Source of the DNA: Pedobacter cryotolerans
GTDB taxonomy: Bacteria; Bacteroidota; Bacteroidia; Sphingobacteriales; Sphingobacteriaceae
DNA length: 64,000 nt
Direction of reading: 5' to 3'
Assembly (NCBI RefSeq): GCF_005116475.1
Contig: NZ_SWBO01000013.1
Span: 1 to 64,000, forward strand
Part shown: one piece after another, positions 18,880 through 25,616 of the stretch
How positions within the stretch are numbered: position 1 is the first letter of the stretch
Layout of the letters: each line of letters opens with the position of its first letter
Notes under the pieces: model-generated
Seen by the model: only the letters and a program-made list of their open reading frames with translations
What the model was told of the DNA's origin: nothing
The model's database searches: none
Translations under genes and position numbers: made by a program

Positions 18880-19797
18880 TTATTTAATGTAGATATTTCC
18901 TGTTTTCTCATCTTTCTGATAAGTGAATTTTACACTTCGTTGTAGGGTTTGTAGTGCATAATCTACTCCATCGTTTAGCTTAAATTTGCCAGAAAAAGTG
19001 TTTGAAGAAAGATTTTTAGATTGAATACTAATTTTTACGTTAAAGCTTTTTGATAATGATGGTAGGATTTCAGCTAGATTTTTGTCTTTAAAAGCAAAAA
19101 TTCCATCTCTCCATAAATAATCATCCTCTCCATCTATGGTAGAAATGATAATTTTGCCATCAATAAACGTACTTTTCTGATTTGGTTTTAAAGAGGCAAT
19201 CTTTTGGTCATTTTGATATAATTCAACTCCCCCCTCAAATAAACTAGTTTCGAAAGTATTATCTTTTGCAAAAGCATCAATATTAAAGCGTGTACCTGTA
19301 ACTAGAATATCTCCTACTTTTGTTTTTACAATAAATGGTTTTTCTTTGTTTTTACTCACATCAAAAAATGCTTCACCATCTAAGTAAACCATTCTATTTT
19401 TTTCTAAGAATTCTGTAGGATATTTAAGTGAAGTGTTTGCATTTAGCCAAACACGAGTGCTATCTGCTAAAATAACATTTACAATTTGCCCTGGCGGAAC
19501 AATTATGGTGCTATATTTTACTGAGTTAGTTGGTTTATTGAAATAAAATATAGAACCAATACTGATTAAAATTAATATAGAAGCTGCAATTCCCCATTTC
19601 CAAGGTGAAAATTTGGTAACGGTTATTTTTTTAACAGAATCAGCAGATCCAGCTAACAACATGATATTATAAGCTAATCGCTCAGACAGTAAAAACTGAT
19701 GATTTTCTTCTGATTGTTCTACCCAATGTCTAATTAATTTTTCTTCTTGTATTGAAGTATTGTTTTCGAAAAAACGAAATAATAGCTCTCTATTCAT
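18880..19797 (-). CDS. FecR-type anti-sigma factor
   Basis: The 305-residue product has a cytoplasmic N-terminal anti-sigma part (about 1-60), one membrane helix (about 67-86), a FecR domain (about 100-200, with PPGQIVNVILADSTRVWLNA) and a C-terminal DUF4974-type domain (about 235-305). It should sit in the inner membrane, hold the ECF sigma factor inactive and release it when the SusC STN domain signals bound substrate. It lies between the sigma gene (144 bases upstream) and susC (150 bases downstream), the usual order. Confidence is high from domain order and context. Confidence 0.95.
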   Translation of the reverse strand: MNRELLFRFFENNTSIQEEKLIRHWVEQSEENHQFLLSERLAYNIMLLAGSADSVKKITVTKFSPWKWGIAASILILISIGSIFYFNKPTNSVKYSTIIVPPGQIVNVILADSTRVWLNANTSLKYPTEFLEKNRMVYLDGEAFFDVSKNKEKPFIVKTKVGDILVTGTRFNIDAFAKDNTFETSLFEGGVELYQNDQKIASLKPNQKSTFIDGKIIISTIDGEDDYLWRDGIFAFKDKNLAEILPSLSKSFNVKISIQSKNLSSNTFSGKFKLNDGVDYALQTLQRSVKFTYQKDEKTGNIYIK

Positions 19798-19941
19798 ATG
19801 TCATAGTTCTGATTGTTATAATGATAACAGCTCAGGCGGTGATGACCCTAACAAAAAGTTAAAATAATTTTAAGATGGATTTAACATTGGAGTATTAATC
19901 ATGTTAAAGGTAACTTACCTAAATAACACAATGTTTTTAGA

Positions 19942-20508
19942 TTAAAGCAAATAGGCCAAAAACGGTAAGAGCGTTATAAAGTCTTTTAACGAAAGGCGTA
20001 AATGTTCAAGAGCTCTTGAAATATGAAACTCTACGGTTTTTACGCTAACATTTAATTCTGCAGCAATTTCTTTATAAGATAATCCCTTATTACGACTTAA
20101 GTTAAAGATTTGATGTGTTTTTTCTGGTAAACGCTTAAGCGTATTATCTACAATTTGTTGAATTTCTTTAGAAAATAAAAATTCTGGGTCACAAGATTTT
20201 AATGTCGATATGCTTAACTGTAATTTCCAATCGTTATGGTCATTAATTTGTTGTTCGGCACGCTGCCGTACTTGCGAATGTTGTAGGTAGTTTAAGCATT
20301 TGTTTTTTACAATTGTTAGAATATAGGCTTGTGGTTTAGTATCTAATCTTAGATTTACGTAGTTCTCCCAGTATGCAGAGAAGGCTTCTAAAACAAAATC
20401 TTCTGCAACTTCAGTTTCCTTCACATATCCTAAAGCAAAACGGAGGAATCTAGTGTAGTAAGCATTAAATATGCTATTAAATTCATCTATGTTGGGAATT
20501 GACTGCAT
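19942..20508 (-). CDS. ECF-type RNA polymerase sigma factor (Bacteroidetes expansion family)
   Basis: The 188-residue protein has sigma region 2 at about residues 12-75 (FLRFALGYVKETEVAEDFVLEAF) and region 4 at about 125-175 (LPEKTHQIFNLSRNKGLSYKEIA and a helix-turn-helix ending VEFHISRALEHL). It lacks region 3, as ECF factors do. With FecR and the STN-bearing SusC it forms a cell-surface signalling chain that probably switches on the SusCD operon. The start codon ATG lies in a gap shared with the divergent GH92 gene. Confidence 0.95.
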   Translation of the reverse strand: MQSIPNIDEFNSIFNAYYTRFLRFALGYVKETEVAEDFVLEAFSAYWENYVNLRLDTKPQAYILTIVKNKCLNYLQHSQVRQRAEQQINDHNDWKLQLSISTLKSCDPEFLFSKEIQQIVDNTLKRLPEKTHQIFNLSRNKGLSYKEIAAELNVSVKTVEFHISRALEHLRLSLKDFITLLPFLAYLL

Positions 20509-20675
20509 ATTTAAATTTAAACATTATTAAAATGATGTTTTATTATCATTTTATTCCTTTAGGTTGTAATGTTAGAAAATTAAATTGCGAATTTAAAAAT
20601 TAACTTAAACATATTTTATTTTTTATGTTGTCGTTTGCTCTATCCAAGAGAAATATAGTAACTTACATTAAATTT

Positions 20676-20691
20676 ACTAAAACGTTTTAGT
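20676..20691. promoter_or_regulatory. 16-bp palindrome, LacI-type operator candidate
   Basis: ACTAAAACGTTTTAGT is a perfect palindrome in the gap between the sigma gene and the GH92 gene, 45 bases before the GH92 start. The AAAACGTTTT core resembles operators of LacI/PurR-family repressors, which often control sugar genes. No such regulator gene is in this window, so the link is inferred. Confidence 0.45.
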
Positions 20692-20736
20692 TTAAAGGTT
20701 TAATGTTTGTTAAGTTGCCAGTAATTATAAATTTTT

Positions 20737-22887
20737 ATGAATAAAAAGATCCACTCCTTCTCTTTTTTATTGTCATTACTTATAATGTCAATAATTGCAA
20801 AAAGTCAAACTCGAAATAATTATACAAAATATGTAAATACATTTATTGGTACAGCACCTTTAACAGATCCTAAAATTTTGGGCTATGAATTGCCTAAGGG
20901 TTGGCGCTCATGGGCTGGACTCACATTCCCGGGAAGTTCTTTACCAAATGCTATGGTACAATTAAGTCCGATGACGGAATATGGTTCTGGTGCTGGTTAT
21001 GAGTATGAAGACAATGTTATTTATGGTTTTACACATACCAATAAGGGACATTGGAATCTTTGTAATATCCCAATTTTACCACTTTCAAATGCAAGTGAAA
21101 AGTTTGGTTCTAAATTTTCTCATCAAAGAGAAAGTGCTTCTCCTGGTTTTTATCAGGTTTATTTAGATGATTACAAAATAAATGTCAGTCTCACATCCAC
21201 TTTAAGAGCAGGTTATCATTTATATGAATTTGAGGAAAACACCAATAGAAAAATTCTTTTTGATATGGGAAAAGCCAATAGTAGAGTTAATACTTGGCGC
21301 ATAGAAAAGATAGGAAACAATGTGATACAAGGGTTTCAGGGAGGAGAAAATGTTTATTTCTATGCCATTTTAAATGTTAATATTGATAGTTTAAGTATTA
21401 AAGATTTAGGAAAACAAAGTGGTTATGCTATTGCTCATTTATCAAATGCAAACAAAAAACCAGTTGAATTGAAAATTGGATTATCTTTTGTAAGTATGGC
21501 AAATGCTAAACAAAATTTGGAGAAAGAGATAGGGGAAAAGTCTTTCAATATTATACGTAATGAGGCAAAGCAAACTTGGGAACAATTATTGGCCAATGTT
21601 GAAGTTAAAGGCGGCACGGAGAAACAAAGACAGATGTTTTATTCAAGCTTATACCGGTCATTTTTGTGGCCTGCTTTACGTAGCGATGTGAATGGAGAAT
21701 TTACAGATGCAAAAAGGCAAGTTGTTAAAACTGGGTTTAAATATTATACCGAACCTTCATTATGGGATACTTATAGAAATAAAGATGTTTTATTAGGATT
21801 AATTTCTCCAAAGGTTACTTTAGATGTGATCAAATCCATGAAAGATGTTGGTGATAAAAAAGGATTTATGCCTACTTTTTTTCACGGAGATCATGGAGCG
21901 TCATCAATTGCTGGATCATATTTAAGAGGTATTGATGATTTTGATATCAAAGGAACGTATGAGATTTTATTAAAAAATGCAAATGTTGAGGGAGGAGCAA
22001 GACCTCATATTGGAGAGTACAAAGCAAAGGGTTTTATTTCTGATCCTGATGTTAAAAATCCGCATGTAGAAACCAAAGCTAAAGCCGGTGTTTCTAAAAC
22101 ATTAGAATATGCTTATGATGATTATTCGCTAGCTCAAATTGCTAAAAAATTAGGAGACACTTCGAATTATAGAGTTTTAATGCAGCGCTCTAATAATTAC
22201 AAAAATATGTTCGATCCTTCAACCAGATTTATGCGAGGTAAATTGGCCGATGGAAGCTGGATTACTCCTTTCAATCCTCAATATCCGTATTACGAATATA
22301 TGTATAGAGAAGCAAATGCATGGCAGGTTTCATTTTATGCCCCACATGATATGCCTGGTTTAATTGAATTGTACGGAGGCTCAAAAGGTTTTGAAAATAA
22401 GTTAGATTCATTATTTACAGTGCCATGGAATCCGAAACACATTGCCAGAAATGTAGAAACCATGATTGGACAGTATTGTCATGGCAACCAACCAGATCAC
22501 GAAGCTCCATTTGCTTATCATTTTATTGGAAAGCCAGAAAAATCCCAGAAAATATTAGACACGATAATGAATACACTTTATGGTATTGGAGAAGAAGGTT
22601 TGGCACTTTCAGGTATGGATGATGCAGGCGAAATGTCTGCTTGGTATGTTTTTACTGCAATGGGCTTTTATCCATTTTCTGCAACAGACCCAAATTATAT
22701 TGTCACGGTTCCGCTTTTTGATGAAATAAAATGGAAAACTAGTACAGGTAAAACCCTCATCATTTCTAAACCTAATAAAGGTAGAAGTCTTAAGCAAATT
22801 AATGTAAATGGTAATTCAATTAGTGGATATTTTATTCCGCATGATTTATTTTTGAATGGTGGTAAAGTTGAAATTGTTACAAAGTAA
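20737..22887 (+). CDS. GH92 family alpha-mannosidase
   Basis: The 716-residue product has a signal peptide (about residues 1-24, ending IAKSQ). Typical GH92 motifs are present in order: WDTYRNKDVLLGLISP near the middle, HGDHGASSIAGSYLRG, the EANAWQVSF segment with the likely acid residue, GNQPDHEAPFAYHF, and MDDAGEMSAWYVF near residue 630 with the likely base. GH92 enzymes are calcium-dependent exo-acting alpha-mannosidases, mostly acting on alpha-1,2/1,3/1,4-linked mannose of N-glycans. It may remove mannose from glycoproteins, which would fit beside a proteolytic locus. It is transcribed alone, divergently from the sigma factor gene, behind a palindromic site. Confidence 0.93.
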   Translation: MNKKIHSFSFLLSLLIMSIIAKSQTRNNYTKYVNTFIGTAPLTDPKILGYELPKGWRSWAGLTFPGSSLPNAMVQLSPMTEYGSGAGYEYEDNVIYGFTHTNKGHWNLCNIPILPLSNASEKFGSKFSHQRESASPGFYQVYLDDYKINVSLTSTLRAGYHLYEFEENTNRKILFDMGKANSRVNTWRIEKIGNNVIQGFQGGENVYFYAILNVNIDSLSIKDLGKQSGYAIAHLSNANKKPVELKIGLSFVSMANAKQNLEKEIGEKSFNIIRNEAKQTWEQLLANVEVKGGTEKQRQMFYSSLYRSFLWPALRSDVNGEFTDAKRQVVKTGFKYYTEPSLWDTYRNKDVLLGLISPKVTLDVIKSMKDVGDKKGFMPTFFHGDHGASSIAGSYLRGIDDFDIKGTYEILLKNANVEGGARPHIGEYKAKGFISDPDVKNPHVETKAKAGVSKTLEYAYDDYSLAQIAKKLGDTSNYRVLMQRSNNYKNMFDPSTRFMRGKLADGSWITPFNPQYPYYEYMYREANAWQVSFYAPHDMPGLIELYGGSKGFENKLDSLFTVPWNPKHIARNVETMIGQYCHGNQPDHEAPFAYHFIGKPEKSQKILDTIMNTLYGIGEEGLALSGMDDAGEMSAWYVFTAMGFYPFSATDPNYIVTVPLFDEIKWKTSTGKTLIISKPNKGRSLKQINVNGNSISGYFIPHDLFLNGGKVEIVTK

Positions 22888-22953
22888 AATAGCTATTTAA
22901 TAATTTTTACAAAAGCATATTTCTAATTTTAAATGGTTTTCATTTTATAGTTT

Positions 22954-24204
22954 ATGATAAAGACAAAATTTATTTTAGCACTCTCCTTAAGTCTTCCCTT
23001 AATGGTGGCTGCACAAAAAAACTTAACAAATGCCATTTTAACTGACAAAAATGGGCAACAAAAGAATGTGAAGATTGAGGTTCAAAAATGGACGCTAAAT
23101 CCAGAAACTATTACATTCTATGCTAGCAATAATTCATTAAATGAAATTGCCACAATACAAAACACTTCTAAATTATCAATTGGTGCTGAGCGGGCTTTTG
23201 AAACAGCAATTATTAACAAAAGCATGAACAAGGTTAAATATCCAAATTTGCCTAAATATCTTGATTCTACTTCTACAAAAGATACTGTTTTCTTAGATGT
23301 GATTGTTGAAGGCAAAAGATTAAATTTATACAGTTATACTGATACACTTAAAGCCAGATTTTACATCAAAAAACAAAGTGGATTGTATGAAGAATTGATT
23401 TTCCGTAACTTTTATTCGGCTGCTATAGATTTTAAAGTAGAAACACAAAACATATTTCGAGATCAACTGAAGCGGATAATGACTAGCATTGAAAATAACA
23501 ATGTGAATTTGGTTTCAAAAATAAATGATGCCAAATACGCCGCTAAAGATTTAGAGGAGATTGTTGTCTTAATTAATGATGATCAGAATAGTTTTGTACA
23601 ACCAATTAAATCAAAAGTTAATTTTTTAGCAGGAATAGGCGTGAATTTTAGCACATTTAATTATAACGGAGAGAATGTTTTGGGAACATCTTCATCTTCA
23701 AATCCTATCAGTATTTTACCAACGGTTGGGATAAGCATTAGCTTAGATGAGAAAAATAAATCAGAGTTAAATTTTGAGGTTTCTGCTTTAAAGGAAAAAG
23801 TTAAATTTTATGGTATAGATAATCGTTCAGAAGAAACGCAGAGTTTTACCCAAATTAGTTATATGTTTTCACCAACTTATAACTACCATGTTTACAGTAA
23901 TAACAATACTAAAATAACCATAGGCTCTGGTATAAGCGCCAACATACATCAAATCAAAGATGATGTGGTCACTTATAAATCTACAGAAGTTCCTGGTGCT
24001 CAAATTGTTATAAACCGAGATTTAGGTGGTTATCAATCGTTTTCTTATGCTATCCCATTTAGGCTTGCGGTAAGTTACCAGAAGTTCACCTTATTATCAA
24101 CTTATTCTTATTATTTAAGTAGCATCACTAATACTGCAGAAACTGAAATTTTAAAGAGAGGGTTTAGCTTTGGGTTAAGATATAATTTTGGCAAAGGTAT
24201 TTAA
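22954..24204 (+). CDS. Hypothetical secreted protein with outer-membrane-barrel-like C-terminus
   Basis: The 416-residue product has a signal peptide (about residues 1-20, ending MVAAQ). The N-terminal half (about 20-210) is a mixed region with charged helices and no motif I recognise. From about 220 on it shows alternating polar/hydrophobic strands with many Tyr and Phe and ends GFSFGLRYNFGKGI, as expected for an outer membrane beta-barrel. It starts 66 bases after the GH92 gene on the same strand. I cannot name a family; the membrane location is inferred from strand pattern alone. Confidence 0.7.
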   Translation: MIKTKFILALSLSLPLMVAAQKNLTNAILTDKNGQQKNVKIEVQKWTLNPETITFYASNNSLNEIATIQNTSKLSIGAERAFETAIINKSMNKVKYPNLPKYLDSTSTKDTVFLDVIVEGKRLNLYSYTDTLKARFYIKKQSGLYEELIFRNFYSAAIDFKVETQNIFRDQLKRIMTSIENNNVNLVSKINDAKYAAKDLEEIVVLINDDQNSFVQPIKSKVNFLAGIGVNFSTFNYNGENVLGTSSSSNPISILPTVGISISLDEKNKSELNFEVSALKEKVKFYGIDNRSEETQSFTQISYMFSPTYNYHVYSNNNTKITIGSGISANIHQIKDDVVTYKSTEVPGAQIVINRDLGGYQSFSYAIPFRLAVSYQKFTLLSTYSYYLSSITNTAETEILKRGFSFGLRYNFGKGI

Positions 24205-24243
24205 GAGGTTGGGTGGTTGGAATTCTGTATTAAAAAAAAAAGT

Positions 24244-24501
24244 TCAACTCTCGTTTCTTCTGATCAAATTCCAGATCATTTCCCTTCCAACTCCAGATTT
24301 AAGCTGTTTTTCTCTTTTAGTTGCTTCGGTTTTGCTGCCAAACTGCTCTGTAAATAATACCTCCCAAGGTCTATATTTAATGGTATAGCCTTTGGTAGCG
24401 AACGCGTTATGCGATAAAAGTCTTTGCTCCAAATCAGAAGTATATCCGACATAGATTTTATTGAATTTGATTGAATAAAGCACATATACTGTAAAAATCA
24501 T
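24244..24501 (-). CDS. Small GIY-YIG family endonuclease-like protein
   Basis: The 85-residue protein starts MIFTVYVLYS; I prefer this ATG to one seven codons upstream because it begins directly before the first strand of the domain. The GIY half is VYV, followed by KIYVGYTSD for the YIG half, Arg in LEQRLLSH, and the C-terminal KTEATKREKQLKSG with the metal-binding Glu. Size and motifs match the stand-alone UvrC-N-terminal-like (PF01541) proteins common in Bacteroidota. Their biological role is not settled. A near-identical but frameshifted copy follows at 24585-24841, and both sit against tRNA sequence. Confidence 0.85.
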   Translation of the reverse strand: MIFTVYVLYSIKFNKIYVGYTSDLEQRLLSHNAFATKGYTIKYRPWEVLFTEQFGSKTEATKREKQLKSGVGREMIWNLIRRNES

Positions 24502-24506
24502 AGCTA

Positions 24507-24534
24507 TAAAAAAAAAGCCCAACTTTCGTTGAGC
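24507..24534 (-). terminator. tRNA-type terminator, copy 1
   Basis: On the minus strand GCTCAAC pairs with GTTGGGC around a GAAA loop, followed by a long T run. It follows the broken tRNA 3' half and precedes the nuclease gene; an identical hairpin follows the intact tRNA in the second copy. Confidence 0.75.
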
Positions 24535-24539
24535 TTTAG

Positions 24540-24593
24540 TAGCGAGAACGAGAGTTGAACTCCGTCCGCCGCGGCGGATATGAATCAGCGCTC
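24540..24593 (-). pseudogene. Broken tRNA copy, 3' half with palindrome replacing the arm region
   Basis: Read on the minus strand this ends with TTCAACTCTCGTTCTCGCTA, a T-loop, T-stem strand and acceptor 3' strand of a tRNA. The segment between the T-loop and the CAT anticodon region is replaced by the palindrome TCCGCCGCGGCGGA, and the sequence breaks off in the D-arm side, running into the second nuclease copy. Its acceptor strand TCTCGCT can pair with GGCGAGG of the other broken piece at 25047-25053. It cannot fold as a tRNA. Confidence 0.72.
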
Positions 24594-24841
24594 ATTTCTT
24601 CTGATTAAATTCCAGATCATTTCCCTTCCAACTCCAGATTTAAGCTGTTTTTCTCTTTTAGTTGCTTCGGTTTTGCTGCCAAACTGCTCTGTAAGTAATA
24701 CCTCCCAAGGTCTCATTTAATGGTATAGCCTTTGGTAGCGAATACGTTATGCGATAAAAGCCTTTGCTCCAAATCAGAAGTATATCCGACATAGATTTTA
24801 TCGAATTTGATTGAATAAAGCACATATACTGTAAAAATCAT
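24585..24841 (-). pseudogene. Frameshifted second copy of the GIY-YIG gene
   Basis: This copy matches 24244-24501 almost base for base; I count about seven differences. One is a single-base loss where CTATATTT of copy 1 reads CTCATTT. On the minus strand this brings a TGA stop directly after GYTIK, cutting the product to 42 residues and removing the conserved Glu helix. It is flanked by the same tRNA-type terminator as copy 1. The small number of changes points to a recent tandem duplication. Confidence 0.85.
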
Positions 24842-24847
24842 AGCTAT

Positions 24848-24875
24848 AAAAAAAAAAGCCCAACTTTCGTTGAGC
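24848..24875 (-). terminator. Terminator of tRNA-Met (copy 2)
   Basis: On the minus strand GCTCAAC-GAAA-GTTGGGC is followed by ten T. The stem starts 6 bases after the 3' end of the intact tRNA and is identical to the hairpin at 24517-24534. Confidence 0.85.
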
Positions 24876-24880
24876 TTTAG

Positions 24881-24954
24881 TAGCGGGGAGCAGAATCGAA
24901 CTGCCGACCTCAGGGTTATGAATCCTGCGCTCTAACCATCTGAGCTACCCCGCC
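24881..24954 (-). tRNA. tRNA-Met (CAU anticodon)
   Basis: On the minus strand a 74-base cloverleaf reads acceptor GGCGGGG/CCCCGCT, D-arm GCTC...GAGC, anticodon loop TTCATAA with CAT, and T-arm GGCAG-TTCGATT-CTGCT, discriminator A. No CCA is encoded. The anticodon stem has an A-C mismatch at its loop-side pair. Elongator methionine is most likely; a CAU isoleucine tRNA modified by TilS cannot be excluded from sequence. The initiator is unlikely because the anticodon stem lacks the GGG/CCC pairs. Confidence 0.92.
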
Positions 24955-24991
24955 ATTAATATTTTGTAAAGACAATCCCGTCTTTTTATCT

Positions 24992-25053
24992 CTGAACTCT
25001 GTCCGCCGCGGCGGATATGAAACCTGCGCTCTAACCAACTGAGCTACCTCGCC
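24992..25053 (-). pseudogene. Broken tRNA copy, 5' half
   Basis: On the minus strand this starts GGCGAGGTAGCTCAGTTGG and runs through a complete D-arm to the CAT anticodon region, then meets the palindrome TCCGCCGCGGCGGA and stops resembling tRNA after a short T-loop-like GTTCAG piece. No acceptor 3' strand follows, and the anticodon stem cannot pair. The 5' acceptor pairs instead with the fragment at 24541-24547. Confidence 0.72.
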
Positions 25054-25205
25054 AAATCATTATTCTTTTGGTAATTATAAAAATTATATATTACGATAAT
25101 TATTACATTTTTCTAAAGAGTTGCAAATATAGAATAAATTACTTTTCTTTAGAAACAAATAGTAAAAAAATCTCTACTATTTTTTAAAATACGAGGTATT
25201 TAACC

Positions 25206-25586
25206 ATGTCAGAAAAGAAAAAGTTTACATTAGAATATGAGTTGAGATCTTCTCCACGTATATTATTTAGTTTTATAAGCGAACCAAATGGTTTATCACA
25301 ATGGTTTGCGGATGATGTTATTTTCAGAGATCAAGTATATACATTTACTTGGGATGATGAAGTGCAAAAAGCAAAATTGCTAAGCATAAAAGAAAATAAG
25401 TTGGTAAAATTCAAGTGGTTAGATGATGAACCACATTGTTATTTCGAAATGGAAATTGTACAAGATGAATTAACAAATGATGTTGCCTTGGCTATTACCG
25501 ATTTCGCAACTGACGAAACATTGAACGAAAAAACAAAAATTTGGGATAATCAAATTACCTATCTATTGAGCGTAATTGGCGCTTAA
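25206..25586 (+). CDS. START-like (SRPBCC superfamily) domain protein
   Basis: The 126-residue cytoplasmic protein is a single START/AHSA1-like domain: YELRSSPRILFSFISEPNGLSQWFADDV at residues 7-34 is the typical opening, and the C-terminal helix (about 105-126, KIWDNQITYLLSVIGA) closes the hydrophobic pocket. Such proteins are widespread in Bacteroidota and lie before the LptF/G-type permease gene, as here (30 bases apart). The ligand and role are not known; a link to lipid handling is only suggested by the neighbour. Confidence 0.85.
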   Translation: MSEKKKFTLEYELRSSPRILFSFISEPNGLSQWFADDVIFRDQVYTFTWDDEVQKAKLLSIKENKLVKFKWLDDEPHCYFEMEIVQDELTNDVALAITDFATDETLNEKTKIWDNQITYLLSVIGA

Positions 25587-25604
25587 ATTTTCATCAGCAT
25601 TGCC

Positions 25605-25612
25605 TATCTTTG
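25605..25612 (+). promoter_or_regulatory. TAnnTTTG promoter box immediately before a TTG start
   Basis: TATCTTTG matches the Bacteroidota -7 consensus and ends 4 bases before the TTG start codon of the permease gene. Transcription from it would begin at or next to the start codon, giving a leaderless or nearly leaderless mRNA. Confidence 0.5.
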
Positions 25613-25616
25613 TACA

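Larger units (their letters stand above)
24241..24561. repeat. 15-bp perfect inverted repeat flanking the GIY-YIG gene
   Basis: AGTTCAACTCTCGTT at 24241-24255 is exactly the reverse complement of 24547-24561. The right arm is the T-arm of a broken tRNA copy; the left arm overlaps the last codons and stop of the nuclease gene. The arms therefore bracket the whole gene and its terminator, like the ends of a small mobile unit. Confidence 0.7.
24555..25021. repeat. Direct repeats with GC-rich palindrome TCCGCCGCGGCGGA
   Basis: Two nearly identical 28-base stretches, 24556-24584 and about 24994-25021, read GAACTC(C/T)G, then the 14-bp perfect palindrome (24565-24578 and 25002-25015), then TATGAA. 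They lie inside the two tRNA fragments and bracket the second nuclease copy plus the intact tRNA-Met, so recombination between them would remove both. Confidence 0.7.

Noticed and set aside
24992..25053. A second complete tRNA
   Set aside because: The 5' acceptor and D-arm are good, but the anticodon stem cannot pair and no T-arm or acceptor 3' strand follows.
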